From contig NZ_CP162139.1 in NCBI RefSeq assembly GCF_040833985.1, positions 1,174,501-1,238,500 of the forward strand: a stretch of 64,000 nt of DNA, in the 5' to 3' direction. Position 1 is the stretch's first letter, and every line of letters starts with the position of its first letter. Positions 18,761-29,696 of this stretch are shown here, in pieces. The position numbers and the translations under genes were made by a program. The notes below the pieces were generated by a model, which saw nothing but the letters and a program-made list of their open reading frames with translations, was not told the DNA's origin and searched no databases. The stretch is from Leptospira sp. WS4.C2 (GTDB lineage: Bacteria; Spirochaetota; Leptospiria; Leptospirales; Leptospiraceae).

Positions 18761-19615
18761 TCATTGAATCCAATTTTGAAATTGAGTTAAAAATTCTTCC
18801 GGCCTTTCCAAAAAAGGCAAATGGCTGCATTCTTCTAAAACTGTAATTTTAATTTTCGGAAATTCAGTTAAAATAGAATCCCAAGTGTAATAGGGTGCTA
18901 CTTGGAAATCCTCTTTTCCCATACAAATCCAAACGGGTAAGGAAACTTCTTTTAAATATGTCGATACATCGATGTCTCGAAATACTTCCCCAAAAAGATA
19001 ATCAAACGCTAGTTTGTTTGTTTGGATTCCTTCCCAAAACATTCGGGAAGGAAAAGGAATTTGATAAAACCCTTTGGCTTCTTGGCTCACACAGAAATGG
19101 ATAAAAAAATCTTCTGGTGAAGTTTCTATATTTTTTTGGAACTGAATTTGGTTTGCCGAGTGGGCTTTTTTACGTAAGTCAGATGCCTCTCTTTGGAAGT
19201 AAACTTCTGCTTCGGCCATAGGGCTTCCATGGCTTGGGCCCGTGGAGATCATACAAAGTTTTGATACCAAGTTTGGAAATTTAGCCGCATAAGCAAGGGC
19301 CATATACCCATGTCCTGAATGGCCAACAACAGGACAGATTGGTATTTTTAATTCTGTTTGGATGAAGGCAAAATCATCTAATAATTTCTCTAAGCTATAA
19401 TCTTCTCGGGTTTCCATTTGTGAGAGGGTTCGTTTCGCAAACCCCCTTTGGTCTACAATGGTGATTTGGTACTGTTCTGCCATTTCCTTGGGGATCACTC
19501 GGGGGTAGTACAAAGCACTTCCAATCCAAAATAGGGGAGGCCCATCCACGTCGTTTTTTGCCACTTGGAGGGCAAATCCCTCTCTTTCGATTGTTTGGTA
19601 TTTCCAATCCACCAT
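18761..19615 (-). CDS. Alpha/beta hydrolase
   Basis: A 284-residue alpha/beta-hydrolase fold enzyme. The nucleophile elbow is VGHSGHGYMA (GxSxG), the acid is probably the Asp in GKEDFQVAPYY, and the catalytic His is in EECSHLPFLERPEEF. The oxyanion region is FWIGSALYYPR. It resembles proline iminopeptidase/lactonase-like members, substrate unknown. It is divergent from a MarR regulator, with palindromes in the shared 117-base spacer, so it is probably the MarR target. Confidence 0.85.
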   Translation of the reverse strand: MVDWKYQTIEREGFALQVAKNDVDGPPLFWIGSALYYPRVIPKEMAEQYQITIVDQRGFAKRTLSQMETREDYSLEKLLDDFAFIQTELKIPICPVVGHSGHGYMALAYAAKFPNLVSKLCMISTGPSHGSPMAEAEVYFQREASDLRKKAHSANQIQFQKNIETSPEDFFIHFCVSQEAKGFYQIPFPSRMFWEGIQTNKLAFDYLFGEVFRDIDVSTYLKEVSLPVWICMGKEDFQVAPYYTWDSILTEFPKIKITVLEECSHLPFLERPEEFLTQFQNWIQ

Positions 19616-19649
19616 CCTTACCTCCTAGAATCTTTTAAAAAAAAATTCC

Positions 19650-19674
19650 ATATAGTTGCAATATACAACTATAT
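19650..19674. promoter_or_regulatory. Candidate MarR operator 1 (inverted repeat)
   Basis: An imperfect palindrome with outer arms ATATAGTTG and CAACTATAT around a short AT-rich centre. It lies in the shared promoter region of the hydrolase and marR genes and contains the element GTTGCAA also found in the next site. Confidence 0.6.
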
Positions 19675-19675
19675 G

Positions 19676-19690
19676 GTTGCAAATTGCAAC
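19676..19690. promoter_or_regulatory. Candidate MarR operator 2 (inverted repeat)
   Basis: GTTGCAA and TTGCAAC form a 7-base-arm palindrome around a single central base. It begins one base after operator 1 and shares the GTTGCAA half-site with it, so two regulator dimers could bind side by side. Confidence 0.6.
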
Positions 19691-19732
19691 TAAAAAAGAC
19701 TTGAAAGGTTCCAATAAAAGTAGCGAAGTGGA

Positions 19733-20182
19733 ATGGTGAAAGGGATCTCGCATTATTTGGGAATTTATATGAGTGAAACTTTGCTTCTGATGAGGCGGTT
19801 TCTGGTGAATGAATTTGAGAAAAAGAGAATCGGGATGCGATTTGAAGAATGGATGCAGCTTCTTCCTCTGACGGAATCGGAAACGGTAAGCCAGAAAGAT
19901 CTGAGTGATCGTTTGGTAAAAGACAAAACCACAGTATCCAGGTTAGTGGATGGTTGGGTCAAAAAAACCTGGGTAAAACGGGAAGTTTCTTCGCATGACA
20001 AACGATTTTATATTTTGCGATTTACCAAAAAAGGAAAGGAGATTTGGGAAAAAGGCCTTCCTATCATAACCTCCGCAGATGAGGTATTTCGAAAGGATTT
20101 GAGTGATGCTAATGAAAAAGATTTATATCTGCTTCTTTTTAAAATTCAATCTTCTGTTCAACTAACAGAGAAAGAAAAATAG
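19733..20182 (+). CDS. MarR-family transcriptional regulator
   Basis: A 149-residue winged-helix regulator. The recognition region reads SQKDLSDRLVKDKTTVSRLVDGWVKK and the wing is VKREVSSHDKRFYILRFTKKG, matching the MarR signature with the DxR wing motif (here HDKR). The N-terminal helix that forms the dimer interface is present, which supports the ATG at 19733. It is divergent from the hydrolase gene and probably represses it and itself. It ends three bases before the convergent prmC stop. Confidence 0.88.
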   Translation: MVKGISHYLGIYMSETLLLMRRFLVNEFEKKRIGMRFEEWMQLLPLTESETVSQKDLSDRLVKDKTTVSRLVDGWVKKTWVKREVSSHDKRFYILRFTKKGKEIWEKGLPIITSADEVFRKDLSDANEKDLYLLLFKIQSSVQLTEKEK

Positions 20183-20185
20183 TTT

Positions 20186-21070
20186 TCAGGAAAGGGAAGA
20201 TACTTCGGCAAAGAAAAAACGTTCCTTCTTCGAACTGTCTAAGATTCTTTTTGAATTAATATACCCGAGTTCTAATGCCAGTGATTCCACATCATTCATA
20301 TATAATGGATGAGTTTCCAACATCAACTTACCACCGGGATTCAGCCTGCTCTTAGCAGCAGATAACAATCGTTTGTGGAATTCGTAAAAATCCGAAACAA
20401 AAAGTGCTAGATGAGGTTCATAATCCAATACATCCGGCATAATGTCTGGCTTTTCGGATTCAGGAATGTATGGAGGATTGGAGACAATCAAATCAAATTG
20501 TAATTCTTTAGGTAATGACAAATCCAAATCAGAAACAAAAAACTTAGTTTTTTCTGTTAGATTGTATTTTTCAGCATTACGTTTACTCACCTCAATTGCT
20601 TTTTCAGAAAGGTCTGAGAGAGTCACAACACTGGATTCTAAAAGTTGGATAAGGCTTAGTCCAATACAACCGCTACCAGAACATAAATCCCAAATTTGGA
20701 TTTGATCTGTGGTGTTCGCTCTCAAGGATTCCTTCCCTTTCCAAAGATAATCCACAAGTTCTTCTGTTTCGGGCCTTGGGATGAGAACATCATCCGTTAC
20801 AAAGTATTCAAATTTATGAAATCCTTTTTTACCTGTGATGTAAGCGACGGGTTTACGTTTACTTCGTTCGAGAATTTTCATCCTGTAGAGATCAATTTCT
20901 TTTTGGCCCAGAGGCATTTCAAACTGCGCATAGAGTTTGATTCGGGATAGGTTTAATAGGTCGGAGAGGATCCATTCGGCATCTACGCGCGGGTTTGGAA
21001 TTTCCTTTTTTTCCAGAAATTCTGTAGACCGTTTTAAATAATAAAGTAGAGTTCCGGGTTCTTCCGCCAT
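20186..21070 (-). CDS. prmC: Release factor glutamine methyltransferase
   Basis: Uses S-adenosylmethionine to methylate the GGQ glutamine of release factors RF1 and RF2. The 294-residue protein has the helical N-terminal domain, VLIPRPETEELVDYLW, the SAM loop IWDLCSGSGCIGLSL and the substrate motif LIVSNPPYIPESE (NPPY). These are diagnostic for PrmC/HemK. The ATG lies only six bases after the end of the tRNA-Arg gene, so any Shine-Dalgarno would fall inside the tRNA. Confidence 0.96.
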   Translation of the reverse strand: MAEEPGTLLYYLKRSTEFLEKKEIPNPRVDAEWILSDLLNLSRIKLYAQFEMPLGQKEIDLYRMKILERSKRKPVAYITGKKGFHKFEYFVTDDVLIPRPETEELVDYLWKGKESLRANTTDQIQIWDLCSGSGCIGLSLIQLLESSVVTLSDLSEKAIEVSKRNAEKYNLTEKTKFFVSDLDLSLPKELQFDLIVSNPPYIPESEKPDIMPDVLDYEPHLALFVSDFYEFHKRLLSAAKSRLNPGGKLMLETHPLYMNDVESLALELGYINSKRILDSSKKERFFFAEVSSLS

Positions 21071-21076
21071 ATCTTA

Positions 21077-21149
21077 TGCCCCCAACAGGATTCGAACCTG
21101 TGTCCCCAGTTTAGGAAACTAGTGCTCTATCCACCTGAGCTATGGGAGC
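21077..21149 (-). tRNA. tRNA-Arg, anticodon CCT
   Basis: The reverse complement folds as a cloverleaf: acceptor GCTCCCA/TGGGGGC with discriminator A, D arm GCTC/GAGC, anticodon stem CTAGT/ACTGG with loop TTCCTAA, and T arm ACAGG-TTCGAAT-CCTGT. Loop position gives anticodon CCT, decoding AGG. CCA is not encoded. The gene sits four bases after the CRP-like gene and six bases before prmC, all on the same strand. Confidence 0.96.
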
Positions 21150-21153
21150 TTTT

Positions 21154-21798
21154 TTACGTAGGTTTACGTTTCTGATTCACTATCCTTTGGAAATCGGAGA
21201 TATTGTGAATAACAATTTTATCCGGATAGAGATCTAGTTTGCCTGTTTTTACATACTGCATGAGCACCTTTTGTACTTCTCCCACGGGTTGGGCACACCA
21301 ATTGGCAATGTCATCTACAGTAGCAGAAAGGATAATTTCATTATAAACATCATTATTATACTGTTTTTCGTATAACATCACAAAGACGTCGCAAACCTTT
21401 CCGATGATATCATCCATAAGGAGAATCATAAGGCGTCGTTTTTGGTCATAAATGCGAAAGGAAAAAATATGAAGGAGTTTCATCGCGAGTGCCGGGTTTT
21501 TTGTCATTAACATTTCGAAGTTGGCACGGTTGAAATTGAGTGCCTTCACTTCATTAACAGCAATGGCAGTGGCAGAACGAGGTTGTTCTTCTAAAATTGC
21601 CATCTCACCTAAAATATCACCTGCTTCCAAAACATCCAAGGTTTTGATACTTGTCCCAATTGTCTTTGTGATTTTAACCTTCCCTTCTTTGATGAGGTAG
21701 AAGTCATTTCCTGGTTCATATTCACAAAATAGCACTTCGTTCGGTTGGAATACTTTCCCGAATTTTCCAAACATAGCTTCCAACATCTGGTCGTTCAC
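21154..21798 (-). CDS. CRP/FNR-like cyclic-nucleotide-binding regulator
   Basis: A 214-residue protein with an N-terminal cyclic-nucleotide-binding barrel. The phosphate-binding cassette reads [21 protein letters not shown], keeping the Glu and Arg that contact cyclic nucleotide. A long dimer helix follows, then a C-terminal region [29 protein letters not shown] that fits a winged helix-turn-helix. It probably regulates transcription in response to cAMP or cGMP. The GTG start shares one base with the upstream stop and has GGAGG six bases upstream. Confidence 0.85.
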   Translation of the reverse strand: MNDQMLEAMFGKFGKVFQPNEVLFCEYEPGNDFYLIKEGKVKITKTIGTSIKTLDVLEAGDILGEMAILEEQPRSATAIAVNEVKALNFNRANFEMLMTKNPALAMKLLHIFSFRIYDQKRRLMILLMDDIIGKVCDVFVMLYEKQYNNDVYNEIILSATVDDIANWCAQPVGEVQKVLMQYVKTGKLDLYPDKIVIHNISDFQRIVNQKRKPT

Positions 21799-22850
21799 TA
21801 CTTTCCTCCTTTGAGTTTGGATTTAGCATCTTCAGAGATGCTATCATCCAAAGGTGGCATTTGTGTTACCTTTTGGAATAATTGTTTGGATTTTTCTTTA
21901 TCTCCCGATGCCTCTGTAGCGAGTGCTAGGTGGTAAAGGTTTTCTTTGAGTAAAAGGCCTTTGGGATATTTTTTAATAAAATTAGAAAATTGTGTGATGG
22001 CACTCGGATAATCTTTGGCTTTGAAACTAGACTTACCCATGTAAAACATCGAATTTTCAACAAACTGTTCTTCTTCCTGAGTCACAGAATCTGTTCTTTC
22101 TGAAACCATTTTGAATAAGTCAATGGCATCTGCATACTTTCCTGCGTTCATCAAAGTAGAGGCTTTGTCGTATTGGGAAAGGATGGAGTTTGGATCTACA
22201 CTTGAAGTGGAGTTCTGGTTAGGAACTGCCATTGTTTTCAACATCTCTTGTAGTTTGCCTGATTGTGCACCTGGCTCTGGTTTATACACTAACTCTTGTA
22301 TGGTGAGAGGGAAAGGCGTTTTTTTACGAGCGAGATCCACAAGTTGTTTTGCCCGGTCTACGTACATTCCGTCCGGATAGTGTTGTAAATACTTTTCAAA
22401 GGCATAGGCAGCATGTTCAAAGTTGCCATTTTTATAAAAAACTTCAGCGACGTTCATTAGTTCAAAGGCAGGATTCTTGGCTTCCCCTTGTCCGAGGATT
22501 TCCCTAACCTGACGGTGGACTTGCCGGAGTTGGCTTGAGAAAACTTTTAGCATTTTGATGATTAAATGGGTTTTGTCCGATACGAATTTCTCAAATTCAG
22601 GGACTTTAAAGACAAGAACTGTAGCGGCTCCAATGACTTGTGCCGTTTCTTCTCTTGGATAACGACCGATGGCACTCTTAACTCCGAAAAACTCACCGAG
22701 TTTTACATCCTCTTTCAGCTCCACACCGTTGATATTCGTGTAAGTTAGTACAACACGACCTTTTTGTAGTACAAAGATATCCTCCGCCTTGTCTTTTTCG
22801 AAGTAGACGATGGAACCTCCTTTGTAATTACGAACTATGGGACCTGACAA
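21798..22850 (-). CDS. Cyclic-nucleotide-binding domain plus TPR protein
   Basis: About 350 residues. The N-terminal CNB-type barrel ([20 protein letters not shown], then [23 protein letters not shown]) has a less canonical phosphate cassette than its neighbour, so ligand binding is uncertain. A long helix follows, then TPR-like repeats ([40 protein letters not shown]). No DNA-binding domain is visible, so it may be a protein-interaction sensor. The frame is open to 22919, overlapping the upstream gene; I prefer the TTG at 22850, which has GAGG seven bases upstream. Confidence 0.78.
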   Translation of the reverse strand: MSGPIVRNYKGGSIVYFEKDKAEDIFVLQKGRVVLTYTNINGVELKEDVKLGEFFGVKSAIGRYPREETAQVIGAATVLVFKVPEFEKFVSDKTHLIIKMLKVFSSQLRQVHRQVREILGQGEAKNPAFELMNVAEVFYKNGNFEHAAYAFEKYLQHYPDGMYVDRAKQLVDLARKKTPFPLTIQELVYKPEPGAQSGKLQEMLKTMAVPNQNSTSSVDPNSILSQYDKASTLMNAGKYADAIDLFKMVSERTDSVTQEEEQFVENSMFYMGKSSFKAKDYPSAITQFSNFIKKYPKGLLLKENLYHLALATEASGDKEKSKQLFQKVTQMPPLDDSISEDAKSKLKGGK

Positions 22851-22875
22851 CTCATGCCTCGCTTGCGCTTCATTT

Positions 22876-24105
22876 TCAAAAATTAGGTAAAAAAGCCAAA
22901 CTCTTTTTATAACCGACACTGTCAGAAACTTGTTTCAAGAGTTTTTTTGGTGAACCAGCAACCAACTTTGTATTACCATCAATGGAAAATTCTTCAGTTT
23001 CTAAACCGAAATGAAGAAAGAGTGACTTGTATTCTTTTGACCCATAAATTGGATATCCATCGATCACAACTAAATCGATCTGTTTCCAAGATAGATCAGA
23101 CACGTTGACTTCGTTTGTATTTTTATCATCGTTTATTACAAGTAAATCGGCAGAAAGACCAGGCATTAGGGCATTCGGATTTCCTAACTTGAATGCTTTT
23201 CTTGGATTTTCCGTGATCATTTTGAGTAATGTAGCTTCTTCTAATTCTTCCCCATACAATCCAAAGTAAATAGATTTTGCTGTTTTTAATTCATCGAGTA
23301 AATGAAGAGATCCACTTGGAGAATAATCTGTCCCCAAACAAACGTTAACGCCCATATCTAAAAAGAGTTTGATATTGGTTGTTTTTCCAAAGATATGAAG
23401 ATTAGAAGTAGGACACCAAACTACTGAGGCACCTTTTTCTAAAATTTTTTCGACTTCTTTTTGTCCAAAAGGTAAACAATGTACGAGTACAGAGTGTTCG
23501 CCAAGGGCATCTAGTTTTTCCAGAAGACGAAGAGATTGTTTTGAATCATCATCCACTCCTTCTGCCAAATGAGTCACAAAAGGAAGGCCTGCATGTTCTG
23601 CCATTCGATACTCTAAGGCTGGCCCTTCACCCCAACCCAAATTATAATTTCCTACTGAGTGGGCTAAAGTATAGTCGGAAATGAGTTTTACTGGCAGAAT
23701 CCCTCGAAATGGATTTTGTACATGATGGGGAATATGATCGAATACAGTCGTAACACCAGAAAAAAGATTCTTATAAGCACCTAGATAGTATAAAATTTCA
23801 GGATCCACTTGTTGACGCTCTGCGAAAACTCCTGAACTTTTATAGAGATTGTCATAAGACAACCAAGATTGGTGTTTTTCTGTCCCACCTACTTTTGGAA
23901 GGTAACTGGCAAGTAAGTGGTCGTGGGAATTAATAAATCCAGGATAGAGTTTTTTCCCCTTAAGGGAGACAGTCACTGCATTATTGTTCGGTGGCAAGTC
24001 GGTGTCGATGGTAGAAATTTTTTCTCCATCTACTAGAAGGTCCAGGGTTTCTAATTTCCCGTTGCGGTAAACTGAGCCAGATTGGAAGAGGATGGAGTTT
24101 GCCAT
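22876..24105 (-). CDS. Amidohydrolase-superfamily protein (cytosine deaminase / chlorohydrolase-like)
   Basis: A 409-residue metal-dependent hydrolase. The metal ligands of the TIM barrel are visible in order: HxH in GFINSHDHLL, His in FVTHLAEGV, His in VLVHCLP, and Asp in CLGTDYSPSGS. The C-terminal segment NALMPGLSADLLVINDD is the usual return to the small beta domain. Subgroup features fit aminohydrolases acting on ring amines, but the substrate cannot be read from sequence. Its ATG shares a base with the LysM gene stop (TAATG), and the CNB-TPR gene follows. Confidence 0.85.
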   Translation of the reverse strand: MANSILFQSGSVYRNGKLETLDLLVDGEKISTIDTDLPPNNNAVTVSLKGKKLYPGFINSHDHLLASYLPKVGGTEKHQSWLSYDNLYKSSGVFAERQQVDPEILYYLGAYKNLFSGVTTVFDHIPHHVQNPFRGILPVKLISDYTLAHSVGNYNLGWGEGPALEYRMAEHAGLPFVTHLAEGVDDDSKQSLRLLEKLDALGEHSVLVHCLPFGQKEVEKILEKGASVVWCPTSNLHIFGKTTNIKLFLDMGVNVCLGTDYSPSGSLHLLDELKTAKSIYFGLYGEELEEATLLKMITENPRKAFKLGNPNALMPGLSADLLVINDDKNTNEVNVSDLSWKQIDLVVIDGYPIYGSKEYKSLFLHFGLETEEFSIDGNTKLVAGSPKKLLKQVSDSVGYKKSLAFLPNF

Positions 24106-24743
24106 TAGATTCCCCTTTCCAAAATTCTTTCTGGATTTAAGCTGAGTTTTTGTCTGTTCATTTGGAAGTAGAGGCCTTTGTCTTTTGTCAAAATTCCTAA
24201 CCGGTCTTTTGACTTCACTTGTTGGCCTTCCGTCACTTGGATTCTTTCTAAGTTTCCGTAGACTGAATAGAGTCCGTTTTGATGTTCTAAAATCACAAAG
24301 TTCTCATACCCGTCCATATAATCCACGTGTACCACCTTACCGGGAAGGCTTGCGCGAACAAGTGATGATACCCCACGTTGGAATTGGATTCCTTTATGGG
24401 GGTCGTAAGTGAGCTCTGAAAATTTCTTTACCACCTTTTCTTTTTGCATCAAGGGATAGGTTGGTTTTTCGCTGAGAAGGGATTCGGGTGCTATCGAAAC
24501 TTTTTCTTCCCCTTTGGGAATTCGTAGTAATTCTCTTTCATATAAATTCTCTTTGGTGGAACGGCCATTTAACCTGGCTAAGGTTTCGGGGGAAATTTTG
24601 AATTTTTTCGCAATTCCAAACCAGGAATCCCCTTTGGTCACTCGGTAGGAAGATGGGATTTCTGGTTTTACGTTTTGTTTGGAACTAAGGGGGAAGAAAA
24701 AAAAGAAACCCAAAATAGTTAGAATGTATAGCAGTCTTCGCAT
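24105..24743 (-). CDS. LysM-domain, degenerate LytM (M23-like) envelope protein
   Basis: A 212-residue exported protein: signal peptide (residues about 4-20), a LysM peptidoglycan-binding domain (YRVTKGDSWFGIAKKFKIS), and a C-terminal M23-like domain. In the latter, the segment FVILEHQNGLYSVYGNLERI and the final LYFQMNRQ lack the HxH and other zinc ligands expected of active endopeptidases. It is therefore probably a non-catalytic LytM factor of the EnvC/NlpD kind that activates an amidase. First gene of the amidohydrolase/CNB unit. Confidence 0.8.
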   Translation of the reverse strand: MRRLLYILTILGFFFFFPLSSKQNVKPEIPSSYRVTKGDSWFGIAKKFKISPETLARLNGRSTKENLYERELLRIPKGEEKVSIAPESLLSEKPTYPLMQKEKVVKKFSELTYDPHKGIQFQRGVSSLVRASLPGKVVHVDYMDGYENFVILEHQNGLYSVYGNLERIQVTEGQQVKSKDRLGILTKDKGLYFQMNRQKLSLNPERILERGI

Positions 24744-24792
24744 CCGGTATCCCTTCTAAATGTATCGACAGTCTCCAGGGAGAGGGCAATAA

Positions 24793-24816
24793 AAAAGGCG
24801 GGAGAACCCGCCTTTT
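24793..24816 (-). terminator. Rho-independent terminator after fusA
   Basis: The arms AAAAGGCGGG and CCCGCCTTTT enclose an AGAA loop. Read leftwards from fusA, the GC stem is followed by a T run. The symmetric flanks could also terminate in the other direction. Confidence 0.9.
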
Positions 24817-24845
24817 CCAAAATCGAACAACTGATGAAGAGGGGT

Positions 24846-26963
<2,118 letters not shown>

Positions 26964-27089
26964 ATTTTCCTCAAAATAATGGTTAAAGTTGAATTGATTC
27001 TACCAAAATCTGAAATGGACTGCGTTTGTAAAGTACTTGGGATTTTTGGTCAAAGGGAAAATCCTGGAGAAAGTTGAGATTAGGGGAAT

Positions 27090-28616
27090 ATGCCACTAGC
27101 GCGCTTGAAGCGATTTTTTCGAACACTATCCTTTGCCCGACTTGTTTGTCTGGGATTCTTTGCTGCCATCGTTATCGGATCGATCGCTCTCTATGTTTCC
27201 GAAGAAGGGGAACTCTCTTATGTGGATAGTTTTTATCTTTCAGCCTCGTCCATTTGTGTTACCGGGCTCTCCCCGGTCCCTCTCTCGGGGCTCAATCCTT
27301 CTACTCAATGGATTATGCTTTTTCTCATCCAACTGGGGGGCCTTGGAATCATTAGTTTTACCGTAATTGTCGGATTTCTCATCACCCAAGGAATTTCCAG
27401 AAACGCTCGTTTTAATGCCTTTGTCGGGGCGGCCATTGATACCCAGGCAGAAACCGAATCACTTGCGACTAACGAAGTGAATCGAATGTTACTCTCTATT
27501 ATCAATATTTCGTTTTCGATTGAAATCTTAGGTGCCATTGGACTTTACCTGCATATGCCTGATGGTGTGGAAGGAGGAAACACTCGTTGGTTTTTTTCCC
27601 TGTTTACGGCGATTTCTTCTTTTAATAACGCTGGTTTTTCGATCACGGATGATTTGAGTGCCTTACGTTTGGATCCCTTTTCTTTATATATTGTTTCTGG
27701 TCTTGTGATCTTTGGAGGCATTGGGTTTCCCGTGATCATCCTTTTGGAGAAGTTTTTACTCACTGTTTTTGTACGAATCGTTTATCGAATTGAAGTGATG
27801 GCAGAAACTCTTATGATGGAAAAAGCCTTAAAAACAGGAAATGTTCCTAGGCTTTTGTTACTTCCTGCTCAGTTTTCTGCATTTTTAGAAAACCGTATTG
27901 AGGACTATAATAAACATTTACGGGGAGAAACCACACGAATTCAGTCTAAACTCCTTGTTTATGGATCTTCCGCCTTGCTTTTGTTTGGTTTTCTTGGGAT
28001 TTATTTTTTGGAACGATCAAATCCTCATACCTTTCATGGAATGGCTCTGGTTGATAAAATTTCAAATGCTTTTTTTATGTCTGTATGTTCCCGAACAGCC
28101 GGGTTTTCCACCATGGATCTTGGTCATTTGAATGATGCCACTGTCATTATTATTACTGTCCTTATGTTTATCGGCGGAGGGCCACAAGGAACTGCCGGTG
28201 GTATTAAGATTACCACCTTCGTTCTGTTACTTGCTTATTTGAAGAATGTGATCCAACCTTCAAAACCGGTGATGTTATTCGGAGAGATTGTATCCAAAAA
28301 CTCAGTCGCTGTTGCCATTCGAGTTTACTTCCTAGCTACCATCGCGTTGGCATTTGTTTTTATATTTCTTGGAATTTTGGACCAAAACCAACATTCATTA
28401 CATGTGATCTTTTTCGAATTGATTTCCTCATTTTCCACTGTCGGTTTTAGTCTGAACTTAACATCTCAATTAGGTGATATTGAAAAGTTATTTTATGCCG
28501 CAGTAATGTATGTGGGAAGAGTGGGGATATTTACAGTTCTCATTGCAGCCACTGGTCATTCGGGTGTTCCTAAAATGGGAACCATCGACGATGGTGTGAA
28601 AATCCAAGTTGGTTAG
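27090..28616 (+). CDS. TrkH/KtrB-type potassium transporter subunit
   Basis: A 508-residue polytopic membrane protein of the K+ uptake family. Four pore loops are visible, each with a Gly at the selectivity filter: SSICVTGLSPV, SSFNNAGFSITDD, SRTAGFSTMD and FSTVGFSLNL. The intramembrane glycine-rich loop IGGGPQGTAGGIKITTF is also present. It would work with a TrkA/KtrA RCK subunit, which is not in this window. AGGGG precedes the ATG. The TrkH versus KtrB choice is not made. It heads a same-strand series up to 31898. Confidence 0.92.
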   Translation: MPLARLKRFFRTLSFARLVCLGFFAAIVIGSIALYVSEEGELSYVDSFYLSASSICVTGLSPVPLSGLNPSTQWIMLFLIQLGGLGIISFTVIVGFLITQGISRNARFNAFVGAAIDTQAETESLATNEVNRMLLSIINISFSIEILGAIGLYLHMPDGVEGGNTRWFFSLFTAISSFNNAGFSITDDLSALRLDPFSLYIVSGLVIFGGIGFPVIILLEKFLLTVFVRIVYRIEVMAETLMMEKALKTGNVPRLLLLPAQFSAFLENRIEDYNKHLRGETTRIQSKLLVYGSSALLLFGFLGIYFLERSNPHTFHGMALVDKISNAFFMSVCSRTAGFSTMDLGHLNDATVIIITVLMFIGGGPQGTAGGIKITTFVLLLAYLKNVIQPSKPVMLFGEIVSKNSVAVAIRVYFLATIALAFVFIFLGILDQNQHSLHVIFFELISSFSTVGFSLNLTSQLGDIEKLFYAAVMYVGRVGIFTVLIAATGHSGVPKMGTIDDGVKIQVG

Positions 28617-28661
28617 AATGCATATAAAAATCAGTTTTAGTTTTTTGTGGAAGGTTTAGAC

Positions 28662-29696
28662 TTGGTATTTGTGAAATTAAGTATTCGAGATTTATTGTTT
28701 TCTTCTTGGAGAATCCCCCAATTATCTTACGAAGAATTGGAAAAAGAGAAGGAAAAATCCATTCAAAGAGAATCTCTCTCCCAATTGGAATCTAGATTAG
28801 AATCGCTTGAACTTCTGATTTCTAATGATAAATTAGATGATGCAAAGCTCCTTTTTCGTCATTTGGCCTGCGACTTGGTCAATTTCCAATTGCGAAAAAC
28901 AAACCAGAAAGAGATTTCTTTTGCAGGAAATTTATCTGACTTTGTGATTCCGAACTCTCTTCGGAACTTCAAACCATTTCTTTTTTTGGAATCCATGGAA
29001 AAACTTTCCGAACTCAACTGGAAGGAATTGGATAAACTCTTATCTGCGGCCATAGATACCTTCGAGTTTCTTTCTTATGAATCTAAAAAAGAGTTTATAT
29101 CGCGTTATGCGACTTCTTTGGATAAGTTCCGTAATATTAAACTTATCCGGATTCTTTTAACCTCCGTCATTGTATTTTTTAGTATTTCTGGATACACGTA
29201 TTACACATATAAACATCCGGTAATGAAAGACCAATTCATCAAATTGTATACCTTTGTGAGTAAGGACAAACCAGAAACCTCTGAATCTTTGGTAGTGTCT
29301 CAACCAGTATTGAGAAAAGACATTGGTCAGTGGGTAGAGTATGAATTTTCACTTCCTGAGTCTATGTCCGTTTTTGGTGGTTTACGAATCGACCCCTTAG
29401 AACAAAGAGGGATTCAGTTTGTATTGGAGCAAATTAGTATTTTTGACTCCAAAGGAAAAGAAATTTATTCTAAAAAGATATTGGTGAGCCCAAGTCTATT
29501 GCCGGAAGACTATAAAGATTTTTTAAAAATTTCTGATATCAAAACTGCAGGTAAACAAATACCGGGGGAACTTGTGGAGATGATCACTACTGGAAGTGAT
29601 CCTCAAATCCAAATTGTATTCCCTGCACTCAAAGATGCTAAGACTGTTAAATTAAAGATGAAATACATTGAAGCCCATAAAGTGAAGAGAAAATGA
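28662..29696 (+). CDS. Hypothetical membrane protein, about 344 aa
   Basis: Unrecognised. The N-terminal 160 residues are charged and helical (likely cytoplasmic), one transmembrane helix follows (LTSVIVFFSISGYTYY), and the C-terminal 150 residues look like an extracytoplasmic beta domain. The frame opens at a GTG (28647) before the GGAAGG; the TTG at 28662 fits this Shine-Dalgarno better. The stop overlaps the next gene's ATG by four bases (ATGA), which couples it to the UbiA-family gene. Confidence 0.7.
   Translation: MVFVKLSIRDLLFSSWRIPQLSYEELEKEKEKSIQRESLSQLESRLESLELLISNDKLDDAKLLFRHLACDLVNFQLRKTNQKEISFAGNLSDFVIPNSLRNFKPFLFLESMEKLSELNWKELDKLLSAAIDTFEFLSYESKKEFISRYATSLDKFRNIKLIRILLTSVIVFFSISGYTYYTYKHPVMKDQFIKLYTFVSKDKPETSESLVVSQPVLRKDIGQWVEYEFSLPESMSVFGGLRIDPLEQRGIQFVLEQISIFDSKGKEIYSKKILVSPSLLPEDYKDFLKISDIKTAGKQIPGELVEMITTGSDPQIQIVFPALKDAKTVKLKMKYIEAHKVKRK

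Noticed and set aside
22851..22919. N-terminal extension of the CNB-TPR protein to 22919
   Set aside because: It would overlap the amidohydrolase end by 44 bases and has no ribosome binding site; TTG 22850 has GAGG at a normal distance.
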